From a virus: 42,072 bases of DNA. Position numbers and translations under genes: made by a program. Where the stretch lies: positions 1 to 42,072 of IMG/VR virus record IMGVR_UViG_3300046690_000135. The stretch is one strand, 5' to 3'. The notes beneath the pieces were generated by a model that worked only from the letters and a program-made list of their open reading frames with translations, did no database searches and was not told the DNA's origin. Positions 22,893 through 31,121 of this stretch are shown here, one piece after another. The first letter of the stretch is position 1. Every line of letters begins with the position of its first letter.

Positions 22893-23215
22893 TATTTCCT
22901 GCCTCTCCTCTTATTTACTAACTTAGCAATTTTTGAAAAGTCAGTACCGGATTCAGTTGGAGTATGCAAATGAATATGAACCGCATTTTGCAAACCTGAT
23001 GTTGCATCTGGCATGGGCATACGTCCACCAGAAAGATCACTCAACTTGCCAAAGCCACTTGCCTTTGGAGGTTGAATAATTGTTCTCTGGCTAGTACCAC
23101 CAATATTTCTATTCAAATCAGCTGCTTTACCTGCCATAGTATCTCTAGCATTAGCCTGTGCTATTTGTTTAGTTAAGTCAGGTGGGTTTGCTAGTTTTCC
23201 AGGTAGGCCAGGCAT
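22892..23215 (-). CDS. Small structural-region protein, 107 aa
   Basis: MPGLPGKLANPPDLTKQIAQANARDTMAGK, then a Gly/Ser stretch, HIHLH near residue 82 and a basic end (VNKRRGRK). It shares a QANxxD motif with the 149-residue neighbour (VQANVQDRA), suggesting the two descend from one gene. Role unknown. Confidence 0.5.
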   Translation of the reverse strand: MPGLPGKLANPPDLTKQIAQANARDTMAGKAADLNRNIGGTSQRTIIQPPKASGFGKLSDLSGGRMPMPDATSGLQNAVHIHLHTPTESGTDFSKIAKLVNKRRGRK

Positions 23216-23931
23216 TACTGTGGTCCAGAAATTCTAGCCTGAACCAAATGTCCAGTTGTTCCAGAAGGAGTTGTTTGCTTAATTGCAACCTTTGGCTTTG
23301 CCGCAGCTTGTGCTTGTGGATTATACATTGGTGATGAATATGACTGTTGAGGAGCAGAAGCTGCCGCAGCCATTTGAGGATCAAGTTGAGGCTGAATAAT
23401 TGACATCAATTGAGCAGTTTGAGCATTGATTGCATCCAAACTCTGTTGATGCTTAATTGCTGCATCAGCAGCAGCAGCTTGTCCAGCAGTCCATCTTCCT
23501 GATGCATCCAATTGAGCTGTTTGATAACCACCTTCAAGACCAGTAATACCACGATCAATTCCAGTGAGTTGACTATCAGTAAAGTCACGAAGTCCTGTAT
23601 CGTATTGATCCCATTGAGTTCCAATATCTTGCTGTTGCTGCAAAGCTGCACCACTATTCAAGATACCGCGATCAGCAAGACCTTGATTACCCATCATCAA
23701 AGCCTTTGCACGATCTTGCTTTGATTGCGTAAGTTTGTCTGTGAGTTGACGTTGGAAATTTCCTCTGTCCATATCAGCATTGTTAATTGCTTGCATCAAT
23801 GCTTGATATGCAGCATTAACACCTGCATCACTAGCCAAGGCACCAATTGGTGCATTTCTACCCTGTGCAATTTGGGGCGGTGGCCCTGCATCTGGGGCAA
23901 TTGTAAGTCCAGGATAAAGCATTTCAGGCAT
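23215..23931 (-). CDS. Gln/Ala-rich internal virion protein (putative), 238 aa
   Basis: Strongly helical, rich in Gln, Ala, Asp: DRGNFQRQLTDKLTQSKQDRAKALM and GQAAAADAAIKHQQSLDAINAQ suggest long amphipathic helices; the C-terminus is a disordered Pro/Ala/Gln tail. Composition is like ejection proteins of short-tailed phages. It starts at the stop of the preceding gene (23931). Confidence 0.5.
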   Translation of the reverse strand: MPEMLYPGLTIAPDAGPPPQIAQGRNAPIGALASDAGVNAAYQALMQAINNADMDRGNFQRQLTDKLTQSKQDRAKALMMGNQGLADRGILNSGAALQQQQDIGTQWDQYDTGLRDFTDSQLTGIDRGITGLEGGYQTAQLDASGRWTAGQAAAADAAIKHQQSLDAINAQTAQLMSIIQPQLDPQMAAAASAPQQSYSSPMYNPQAQAAAKPKVAIKQTTPSGTTGHLVQARISGPQ

Positions 23932-24179
23932 TAGGTATACAACCCTCCTCGGTCGGTTAACAGTGAATTAGAGTTTTTAATTGGTGCTTTAGGCTTCATC
24001 GGACCAGGGTTCATAATAGCAGCCCTGCGCTTACGCTGCAATTTAGCAGCAGCCTGTAGCGGTGTCAAATTGTTTTGGTTATTACCCATAGGATTGGGCG
24101 AAGCTCCAGTACCATTATACACATTATTTCCTCGTGTATAACGATCTGTGTTTGATCTCTTACCCAGCATATCAGGCAT
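23931..24179 (-). CDS. Small basic Asn-rich protein, 82 aa
   Basis: MPDMLGKRSNTDRYTRGNN followed by an Asn/Gly/Pro-rich stretch and AAAKLQRKRRAAIMNPGPMKPKAPIK. Likely disordered and basic. The MPDML start resembles MPEML of the 238-residue neighbour. Function unknown. Confidence 0.5.
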   Translation of the reverse strand: MPDMLGKRSNTDRYTRGNNVYNGTGASPNPMGNNQNNLTPLQAAAKLQRKRRAAIMNPGPMKPKAPIKNSNSLLTDRGGLYT

Positions 24180-24339
24180 CAGGCTCCTTTACTACCTCAT
24201 TGAATTTCTCGGCATCTTCAAGTTTTTCAGTTAGTTTCTTGATGTGAAGTCTCTGAGCACAAATCATGAATTCCTTTGGGAATTCTGCATTAATGGCTTC
24301 AAGAAGCTGATTGGGGTCAATCTCTAATGGCTGGTCCAT
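24172..24339 (-). CDS. Small helical protein, 55 aa
   Basis: ATG 24339 with AGGAAC upstream, stop 24172-24174: MDQPLEIDPNQLLEAINAEFPKEFMICAQRLHIKKLTEKLEDAEK.. Two helices, acidic. It fills the 166-base gap between 24179 and 24346 and overlaps the following gene by 8 bases, in line with the packing of this operon. Function unknown. Confidence 0.55.
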   Translation of the reverse strand: MDQPLEIDPNQLLEAINAEFPKEFMICAQRLHIKKLTEKLEDAEKFNEVVKEPDA

Positions 24340-24345
24340 GTGTTC

Positions 24346-24573
24346 CTAACTTATGATATTTGATACGTCAATGGGTGGAATTGTCTTAGCTTGTTTTGCT
24401 TCTTCATACATCTTCACTCGTTCCTTAATCATATTAAGAACGACTTGTTTTGCCAAAGCTGGGGTAGGTGTTACTCCAGATGAAAAATTGTCAATGTTTG
24501 GCAAATTTGCACAGAGTGCCTCCAAAACCCTATCCAACTGATTATCTGGAATTTGAATTGTCATTTGTGCCAT
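24346..24573 (-). CDS. Small hypothetical protein, 75 aa
   Basis: MAQMTIQIPDNQLDRVLEALCANLPNI: a short strand then helices, ending PPIDVSNIIS. The start overlaps the stop of the S74 fibre gene at 24573. The position directly after a fibre gene allows an assembly or chaperone role, but nothing in the sequence proves it. Confidence 0.55.
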   Translation of the reverse strand: MAQMTIQIPDNQLDRVLEALCANLPNIDNFSSGVTPTPALAKQVVLNMIKERVKMYEEAKQAKTIPPIDVSNIIS

Positions 24574-26012
24574 TAGTTGATCCTCTCCAGGAAATAAATT
24601 CGTTCTTCTAGTTCTTTGATTGCGGCATGAAGTAGAGAAACATGAGAATGAACGTCAATAAATCCAGGCTCTCCTTCTTTATTGAACTGCACTATTTCAG
24701 GGGCAATCCCAATCGTATCTTCTACAATCAAACCTAAAGTATCTTGTTGCCAATTCTTTCTCCATCCACATGGACTTTCAAGAGTTCCATCACAGATAGG
24801 ATCATCACAGGTATGAATCTCTAATTCATAAGGTTCTATTCCTCTATTCTCTCTGTACTTATTAAGTCTAGCCCATGCTTGATTTCTACGTTCAGTCTTG
24901 TAGGTTTGAGCCATGTAACTTTGTTCTTTGAGTTTGTAGGATACAATATTCAACTCACGAACTAAATCCATAGCTTTAATGGGTTGCTCATCAGCACTCA
25001 AACCTTTACCAGGTTTTGGCGGCCAATCTGCAATATCTTGTTTCAATTTTCTCTGAGAACCTACAGCAAATGCTGATGCAGAACATGAATAATAACCAGT
25101 ACCGGCTGTATCCACGAACATATAAGAAGCGAAGGATTGATCCATACGCACGTTACCAGCTACTCCACCAGGATGGAAACAATATTGTGCTCTTGTTGCC
25201 CCAGGGTTTGCAAAGAAATCAGAGTCACCCCAAGCCAATGTTCCAGTTCTATTGCTTTGAAACATAATGCCTTGTCCGTAAACATGGCCGTTAAAGTAAG
25301 TTGTAGAGAAAAGTGCAGTTCCTGGGCAATAAATCCCTGTATAACCAGCCATTGAACCACCAGCGCCGCCAGCAGAAATACCACCATTTCCGCCAATAAT
25401 CCCAGAGGAATAAAGATTAGGTGTAACTCTTACCCAAGATGTATCTTGCATCCAAATTGCAGCCGCATTGTAATAGGACGACCACCCAATTCCATATGTA
25501 GAATACATGCTAATGTGCCCATTAACATTTAAAGTTTGGTAAGCTAAAGGATCATTAGGAACAGATCCTACGAGTACCTTACTATTAAACCAAGCATAAT
25601 AAGTTCCGGCAACTCCCCGGTAACCCATTACATCAGCACCCTGCACATTATTATAAACAGAGAAACCATCTGTAGTTTGTATTCTAATTCCTGTATGGTA
25701 AGGTTGTCCTCCAGGAGCATTAATTGTATAGATTAAGTTAGTATTGGTTGGATAATTGAGATATACAGCGCCACCAGTTGATATTAATAGTGAGGCACCA
25801 CTAAGAGTTAAGTTGCCAGTCATGGTATCGCCAGTTTTTCTGACGTATGTACCAACACCAGCATTGAAAATTGCAGACCTTAAGCTTTCAGAAAGAGGAT
25901 GTTGATGGTCTACCTTTGCAAATTCACTCAAATAACCATCTGTAGAGAAGTCATCTGAGACAGGTTGAATGGGATTAAGGGCAACTTCCTCTGGCTTATC
26001 AAAATTACTCAT
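24573..26012 (-). CDS. Tail fibre/spike with S74 intramolecular chaperone domain, 479 aa
   Basis: N-terminal FAKVDHQHPL and GDTMTGNLTLSG repeats are usual for tail fibre shafts. The middle is Gly/Tyr-rich beta structure. The C-terminus is a peptidase S74 domain: FAVGSQRKLKQDI around residue 325 holds the self-cleavage serine and following Lys, then LGLIVEDTIG, and a final helix AAIKELEERIYFLERIN that trimerises. An insertion with four cysteines (CDDPICDGTLESPC) interrupts the chaperone. It recognises the host surface. Coupled by ATGA to the hub gene. Confidence 0.85.
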   Translation of the reverse strand: MSNFDKPEEVALNPIQPVSDDFSTDGYLSEFAKVDHQHPLSESLRSAIFNAGVGTYVRKTGDTMTGNLTLSGASLLISTGGAVYLNYPTNTNLIYTINAPGGQPYHTGIRIQTTDGFSVYNNVQGADVMGYRGVAGTYYAWFNSKVLVGSVPNDPLAYQTLNVNGHISMYSTYGIGWSSYYNAAAIWMQDTSWVRVTPNLYSSGIIGGNGGISAGGAGGSMAGYTGIYCPGTALFSTTYFNGHVYGQGIMFQSNRTGTLAWGDSDFFANPGATRAQYCFHPGGVAGNVRMDQSFASYMFVDTAGTGYYSCSASAFAVGSQRKLKQDIADWPPKPGKGLSADEQPIKAMDLVRELNIVSYKLKEQSYMAQTYKTERRNQAWARLNKYRENRGIEPYELEIHTCDDPICDGTLESPCGWRKNWQQDTLGLIVEDTIGIAPEIVQFNKEGEPGFIDVHSHVSLLHAAIKELEERIYFLERIN

Positions 26013-27631
26013 AGCCCCATACCATCTCTGCCACGATTATCCTGATTGTAGATCAAATCTACTCCCATGATAAGAAAGGGTGGATCATTGGTCTTTCCAT
26101 TTAGATTGGAGTCAATAACACCAGTAATCAACAAGGGAGTAGCAGGTAACCCCTTAAATTGAGAACCATCTGTAGAGTAAATAGGCACCTTAAAAATGGA
26201 CTTTCCTTTTTCTACAGGGGTGATTATTTCGTTATTGAAGCGTAGAGTAGCACCTGTGTTTTTATCATTCAAGTATCCGTAGATATATACGAACTTGAAC
26301 TTCTTAAAGGACCTAGTTTTAAGAAAAGGTACAGGTGTTTCCAAAGTCACTGGCTTTTTTGATCTAGCTCCCGCAAAATGATCTGTGCTATTAGCACAAT
26401 CTCCTTGCCATTGCCCTCCATCATAGAAATAAACAGACTGATCCGTAGCACTAGTTTCTCCACAAACCCAACTACTAGCAATCTTTCCTCTATAGGGGAG
26501 TAAACTACGACCAGCTTTGATCGTAGACCAGTAACTATCACCAAACTCTATCTCAGTCCAGACAAGTGTATTGAAGTAGAGTACTTTCTTATTGGCATTA
26601 GTGTTAGAACTTCGAGTGTAAATTCCTGAGGGAGCACTAAAGCTATTTCTAGCTAGAAGAACTCCATCCTCAAAGGGATAGAGACTGAACCAGCAGTAAA
26701 GAGATGTGTTGTTGTGAAAGACAGATCGAATGTTGTTGGAAATGATCTTGAACTGTGAACCATCAAACATCGTTACGTTCTGTTGATCTGTCAGAAAGAT
26801 GATGTTTTTGTTGAGGCACACAGAATCCCTGTCATAGACAGGAAAGTTTTGACTTACAGGTTGGATACTCCAGTTTACAGGAGCACCATTCACTGAAAGA
26901 ACATAAATGCCCTTATCCGTAAACATATAAATCTTGTCTTTAAAGACAAAAGCATTATGTACTGTAACATCAAAGTCAACAGATGGAATTTCAATGACAT
27001 TGATGTCTTTATTCCAAACCTCCGGATAACCTGCAATGACGGGAAGATCAGTGTAGTAGATTCGATTCTTTTTGATCCCAAACACACGAGAACGAAAGGT
27101 GAGCAAGATATCTACACCCTTATCAATTGTATTCAGATCAGTGCAAGTTAAAGCTCCACCTGCAGTTGTGAAGTTCTGAATTCTGAAGATTTTACCAGTT
27201 AAAGTACCATTACTAGCGTAGTAACGATCCTTGTACTGACAGAAAGATTTAACTCCATATCCAGCAGGGAGAGTTTGAATTACAGATGTTGGAGTGATTG
27301 CGTTACAGTTTAGCCATTTACAATCTCTTGTAGTTCCATCATCAAAGAACTGTAGGATCGTTGGAGTATCAGCAGTTTCAGTACCTACAGCTGTGAACAC
27401 TTCCATGTTATTCTCAAAGACAGTTCTAGGGATTGGATTAGCAATCCCAATATTCACAGGCGTTTTCGTGGTCCGCTGGATAAGAACGAAATCCTCACGG
27501 ATTCTGTATTCTTTCTCAGCACTCATGAATAGGTTTGTAAGCTGAGGACAAAGAGTATCAGTAGGTCTATCTGTTATGCCAAGCCCACCAAAGATAGGTA
27601 GTACCTCTGTTTCTTCTCCAAAAACAGCCAT
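26009..27631 (-). CDS. Tail hub / stabilisation protein, propeller-like, 540 aa
   Basis: Begins MAVFGEETEVLPIFGGLGITDRP. Repeated beta segments such as KDRYYASNGTL, RSRVFGIKKNRIYYTDL, KDKIYMFTDKGIYVL and NIIFLTDQQNVTMFDG have the pattern of beta-propeller blades, as in tail proteins of podoviruses (P22 gp10-like and related). It would sit below the portal-adaptor ring and carry the fibre. No tail-tube genes are seen, which favours a short-tailed particle. Confidence 0.65.
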   Translation of the reverse strand: MAVFGEETEVLPIFGGLGITDRPTDTLCPQLTNLFMSAEKEYRIREDFVLIQRTTKTPVNIGIANPIPRTVFENNMEVFTAVGTETADTPTILQFFDDGTTRDCKWLNCNAITPTSVIQTLPAGYGVKSFCQYKDRYYASNGTLTGKIFRIQNFTTAGGALTCTDLNTIDKGVDILLTFRSRVFGIKKNRIYYTDLPVIAGYPEVWNKDINVIEIPSVDFDVTVHNAFVFKDKIYMFTDKGIYVLSVNGAPVNWSIQPVSQNFPVYDRDSVCLNKNIIFLTDQQNVTMFDGSQFKIISNNIRSVFHNNTSLYCWFSLYPFEDGVLLARNSFSAPSGIYTRSSNTNANKKVLYFNTLVWTEIEFGDSYWSTIKAGRSLLPYRGKIASSWVCGETSATDQSVYFYDGGQWQGDCANSTDHFAGARSKKPVTLETPVPFLKTRSFKKFKFVYIYGYLNDKNTGATLRFNNEIITPVEKGKSIFKVPIYSTDGSQFKGLPATPLLITGVIDSNLNGKTNDPPFLIMGVDLIYNQDNRGRDGMGL

Positions 27632-27639
27632 TTTAAACC

Positions 27640-28281
27640 TTAGTAGGTATAGGCAGAGAACACTTCATTCTCACCGGGATCATCACGAACAACGTAGTTT
27701 TCTTCATTTGGGTTGTTAGCTTCTTGTTGTCTCTCTCCAGCGTAAGCTTCAAGAGTATCAGAGCTAATCTGTTGGGCTTTGTAGTTCTCATTACGCTCAT
27801 GTGCTCGCATAATGCAGTAACGTGTAATGTCCTCATGGTAGGAAATGGGAACATCCAGAGGAACACTAACCGAAGTTATTGATGTAGGAGCACAGATGTA
27901 ATCATGCTTCACTTTAGTAGTATCATTTGTACCCTTGTTAGGGTACAGATTGAGTTGTTTATTGAAGTTATAGTACACAGTTGGTGTATCTGTAGGAACT
28001 GTAGCATCATAGCTAAGTCCATCTAGATCATCAATTTCCACAAACTTCAAGATTGTGTTTCCATACACCAGCCTCTTAGTCATAATCCAATCAAGTGGAA
28101 GATTCAAAGGAAAGAGATCAGCTGTAGATTCAGCGCTCTTTGAGAGACAGTGTGTTTTTCTAGTGATTTGCAGTTGAGCTTCATCAATCCAATCAAAGAT
28201 ATCTTGCTGTGTGATAATGATTTCAGCTTCCGTATCACCAAAAAGCCGACGAACCTTGCGAGTTAGAGTTGTTACGTTCAT
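27640..28281 (-). CDS. Head-tail adaptor (phage adaptor family), 213 aa
   Basis: ATG 28281 overlaps the previous stop (TAATG); a TTG 12 bases upstream is less likely. FGDTEAEIIITQQDIFDWIDEAQLQITRKT is the N-terminal helical signature of adaptor proteins that attach to the portal. LPLDWIMTKRLVYGN and a C-terminal helix (YCIMRAHERNENYKAQQI) follow. Comparable to P22 gp4-like or T7 gp11-like adaptors in role. Next gene downstream is the hub. Confidence 0.7.
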   Translation of the reverse strand: MNVTTLTRKVRRLFGDTEAEIIITQQDIFDWIDEAQLQITRKTHCLSKSAESTADLFPLNLPLDWIMTKRLVYGNTILKFVEIDDLDGLSYDATVPTDTPTVYYNFNKQLNLYPNKGTNDTTKVKHDYICAPTSITSVSVPLDVPISYHEDITRYCIMRAHERNENYKAQQISSDTLEAYAGERQQEANNPNEENYVVRDDPGENEVFSAYTY

Positions 28282-28751
28282 TATGCGTACCAATCTATAG
28301 TGACGCCAATAGTTGATCCAAAGTTACCAGCAACCCATGTACCAGTTCCAGCTACACGATTAGCTTGTATCTTTAATGCTTGATTTGTTCCAGGAGCAAT
28401 GACTGCTATTTCACCAAGAAAATTGATATCAAAGTGGGCTTTGCTACAATCATCAAAGTTAAAAGTTAAACCTTGAGCCGCACCTAAACAAAGACGGACA
28501 CCATAAATATCAGCGCCTGCTGTTTGATACATTAGGTAGGATGCTGCAACTCGATATGAAAATTTAGTAGCCCATACAGGAACAGGTACAGCTGCATCTA
28601 ATGTTAACCAATCAGTATAGCCACCGCCAGCATTAGCTGCTATGTTTGATGGTGGGGCATAATATTTACTATATGACAAACTAGCTGGTGGAGGAGCAGG
28701 ACCACCAACTGGCACCCATAAACCTCCAACGTTAGCTTTAAGTACTCCCAT
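28281..28751 (-). CDS. Fibre-like protein, 156 aa
   Basis: Starts MGVLKANVGGLWVPVG, nearly the same as the N-terminus of the 191-residue neighbour (MGVLKARVGSSWQAIG), so the two share a virion-attachment module. The rest is beta-rich and ends in VTIDWYA, typical of small tail fibre or head fibre tips. Receptor binding or decoration is likely. Confidence 0.6.
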   Translation of the reverse strand: MGVLKANVGGLWVPVGGPAPPPASLSYSKYYAPPSNIAANAGGGYTDWLTLDAAVPVPVWATKFSYRVAASYLMYQTAGADIYGVRLCLGAAQGLTFNFDDCSKAHFDINFLGEIAVIAPGTNQALKIQANRVAGTGTWVAGNFGSTIGVTIDWYA

Positions 28752-28755
28752 TATA

Positions 28756-29331
28756 TCATCCTATTGGATAGCTACAGGTAAGATTCATGTATGTTGCTGC
28801 ACCCGTAAGTATTTGAATTCCTCCATCAACATTGATTTGTAACGTACCTGCTATTCCACTACTTGCTACAGCAACCATTTGATACAGAGTTGGTCGAAAT
28901 CCTACAGGGAGAGTACATACAACAGCTGGAAATGTACCACTTTTAATCATCCCACGTAAATCTACCATATCTCCACGTAGACGATACTGAACAACTTGAA
29001 ATCCACCACCATAATTAACCCAACCATTTAAGAGTGTTGGTGCAACCCAAGGTGTTGGAGTATTAGTAATCCATGTAGTTCCAGTGCACAGCCAATCATT
29101 AAGAGTGTCTGTAGCAAAATAATGTAGACCAGCATTAGCTGGGGTAGCTGGAGGTCTATTTGCTTCTAAACCAACTGTAGAAGGTGAGATTACAGAGTTA
29201 TCATCACTATCGTACCACAGTTCAATTCCTACATTTGTTCCTGGATCATTAGGTCCAACAAATACTTCTCCAACACCAGTACCTATTGCTTGCCAAGAAC
29301 TACCGACTCGTGCTTTTAAGACTCCCATCAC
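28756..29331 (-). CDS. Fibre-like protein with shared attachment and YWD modules, 191 aa
   Basis: N-terminal MGVLKARVGSSW is shared with the 156-residue protein. The following VFVGPNDPG..IELWYDSDD and NAGLHYFATDTLNDWLCTGTTWI modules are shared with the 297-residue collagen-like protein. The C-terminus is a beta-rich tip (VDLRGMIKSGTF). The mosaic of modules suggests duplication followed by tip exchange. Confidence 0.65.
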   Translation of the reverse strand: MMGVLKARVGSSWQAIGTGVGEVFVGPNDPGTNVGIELWYDSDDNSVISPSTVGLEANRPPATPANAGLHYFATDTLNDWLCTGTTWITNTPTPWVAPTLLNGWVNYGGGFQVVQYRLRGDMVDLRGMIKSGTFPAVVCTLPVGFRPTLYQMVAVASSGIAGTLQINVDGGIQILTGAATYMNLTCSYPIG

Positions 29332-30221
29332 GAATACCTCGATGCTAAACGATAACGAAGTTTTGCAAAGTAAGTATCTCCTGTACCAATAGCTACTGGG
29401 TATGTATTACTGATCTGACCAAGTGCAACCGCACCACTAGAAACTATAGAACGATATCTAGGTTCAATAACATTAGCTGTTACAGCTAATGGATCAAGTG
29501 AAAACACAGGGCCAGTTGCGTCATAGAATGAAAATGTCCCAAGAATTTTTAGATTTTCAATAGCATGTGCTGGAAAAGGCAAACTAAAAGTAGGGCCAGT
29601 TCCGATAGTTCCAGCAGAAGTAGATCCTAAACCTACAACTATTGAAACATCACAATAACCATCCCCTCGTTTATATGAACCAGAGTTCGACCCGCCGCTA
29701 CCAAGAGATACATTCACCAAAGCTGGTGTATAAGGTTGATCTGGCTCAGCCATAATAATCCAGCCATTACCATCACATAGCCAATCACGTTGTGTGTCTG
29801 TGGCAAAGTACCGTAGTCCTGCATTGGCAAAACTTGTAGGCGGGCGATTAATTTCTGGTCCACTTGAGAATGTTACTGGTACAATTGTAGTAAATTCGTC
29901 AGTATCATACCAAAGTTCCATTGTAGGAAATGTTCCAATAGGATCATCAGTTCCTATATAAACTTCATCAGTTCCTGCGCCTTGTATTCCCTGCGGACCT
30001 TGTGGTCCTTGTGGTCCTTGCGGACCTGGAGCACCATTAGCTCCATTAGATCCATTAGCTCCTGGTGGTCCAGGTGCTCCATTTAATCCTTGTGGAACAC
30101 CTACTGAAATTACAGCTGGAATGCCAGGTCCAGTCGCATTAATTACAGAAACAAGTTGTGGAACACTAACTACAGTAGTCTTACCTTCCGCCAAAACTGT
30201 AGCTACTGTTATTTGATCCAT
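29328..30221 (-). CDS. Collagen-like tail/head fibre protein, 297 aa
   Basis: About 13 uninterrupted Gly-X-Y triplets (residues 45-83, rich in GPQ and GAN) form a trimeric collagen-like stalk, after an N-terminal domain of about 44 residues that probably anchors it. Then comes a module (VYIGTDDP..MELWYDTDE, AGLRYFATDTQRDWLCDG) also found in the next gene, and a C-terminal beta-rich tip. Such fibres bind the host surface. Coupled by ATGA to the next gene. Confidence 0.75.
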   Translation of the reverse strand: MDQITVATVLAEGKTTVVSVPQLVSVINATGPGIPAVISVGVPQGLNGAPGPPGANGSNGANGAPGPQGPQGPQGPQGIQGAGTDEVYIGTDDPIGTFPTMELWYDTDEFTTIVPVTFSSGPEINRPPTSFANAGLRYFATDTQRDWLCDGNGWIIMAEPDQPYTPALVNVSLGSGGSNSGSYKRGDGYCDVSIVVGLGSTSAGTIGTGPTFSLPFPAHAIENLKILGTFSFYDATGPVFSLDPLAVTANVIEPRYRSIVSSGAVALGQISNTYPVAIGTGDTYFAKLRYRLASRYS

Positions 30222-30223
30222 TG

Positions 30224-30562
30224 CTACACCGAATCTGTAACGTCACCGATTACTTGAACATTTCCTCTTAGAACAGTGTTCACACTTGCATCAGGCATTG
30301 TAACTTGCAAATCCCAAATACCTGCAAGTGGAGCAGTTGCCCATGCCGCAGCAGGAAATGTTAGATCAATTGTATTTGGAAGAGTTAAAGCAGTAGTAAT
30401 AGAGACTACAGGAGTTCCACCAGTTTTATCTCTATACTCAGCCTTAACAGTGGCGCCAGTAAGATTAGTAGGATCAGTTTGCTTAGCATCTTTCCATAGC
30501 TTAACTGTCCATTTGAATGTATCTCCACGATACAACTGTAAATCGTACTGGCCTGGTATCAT
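30224..30562 (-). CDS. Ig-like virion protein, 112 aa
   Basis: YDLQLYRGDTFKWTVKLW...NLTGATVKAEYRDKTGGTPVVSITTALTLPNTIDLTF...GIWDLQVTMPD is the pattern of the small beta-sandwich proteins often placed before fibre genes (the LTGxTVxAxxR and IWDLQV strands). It probably links or decorates virion parts. Coupled by ATGA to the gene upstream. Confidence 0.6.
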   Translation of the reverse strand: MIPGQYDLQLYRGDTFKWTVKLWKDAKQTDPTNLTGATVKAEYRDKTGGTPVVSITTALTLPNTIDLTFPAAAWATAPLAGIWDLQVTMPDASVNTVLRGNVQVIGDVTDSV

Positions 30563-31050
30563 GAGAAACTCTTTTTTCCATCGTTCAGCGTAGGAATTGG
30601 GTTATTCTCGTGTAGCTTGACTTTATCACCGCTCTTGTTGTTAAATGAATATCCAGAAGCCTTTGATGCGAGAATGTCAAGAGACAACTCATTGGCTTCG
30701 TCAAGCTGTTCTTGATATCGCTTGTCTTGACCATCTTTGATTGCCTTTTCCCATTTTTCAATGGTGTCGAGTTGGTTGTTCTTCTGCTGATCGGCAGCCC
30801 AAATTCTCTGCAATATACGGTCATCGAGTTCCCACGCTTCCAAGACCTTTTGATATGTACCATTTTGCATCCGTTGAATGACCATAAATGGCGCAGAAGT
30901 AATTTGGATCCTAGGATCGTCAGGATCAAGACAAATTACTTCGAGATTGTCATCGTAATCTTTAACAGCTTGGGCTACACGCAAAGCATCGTCTTGTACC
31001 CAAACTCCACCCATATCTAGATAATTCTTACCATCATCTAGAATAACCAT
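30559..31050 (-). CDS. Virion-region hypothetical protein, 163 aa
   Basis: ATG 31050 has GGAG about 8 bases upstream; a TTG at 31062 is in frame. The first 70 residues are mixed alpha/beta (YLDMGGVWVQDDALRVAQAVKDYDDNLEVICLDP), then a long charged helix (KWEKAIKDGQDKRYQEQLDEANELS). It follows the capsid gene, so a head-completion role is possible. Not recognised. Confidence 0.55.
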   Translation of the reverse strand: MVILDDGKNYLDMGGVWVQDDALRVAQAVKDYDDNLEVICLDPDDPRIQITSAPFMVIQRMQNGTYQKVLEAWELDDRILQRIWAADQQKNNQLDTIEKWEKAIKDGQDKRYQEQLDEANELSLDILASKASGYSFNNKSGDKVKLHENNPIPTLNDGKKSFS

Positions 31051-31121
31051 TATCGCCTCCAAATGACAAAGTGCCAGGTAGTATCAGAAGTGGCAACACC
31101 GATACTACCTGGCACCAATTG

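Noticed and set aside
29328-30221. Gly-X-Y tract as a tandem DNA repeat or CRISPR-like array
   Set aside because: The nucleotide repetition follows from collagen-like codons; no spacers or conserved long repeats. No CRISPR array found anywhere.
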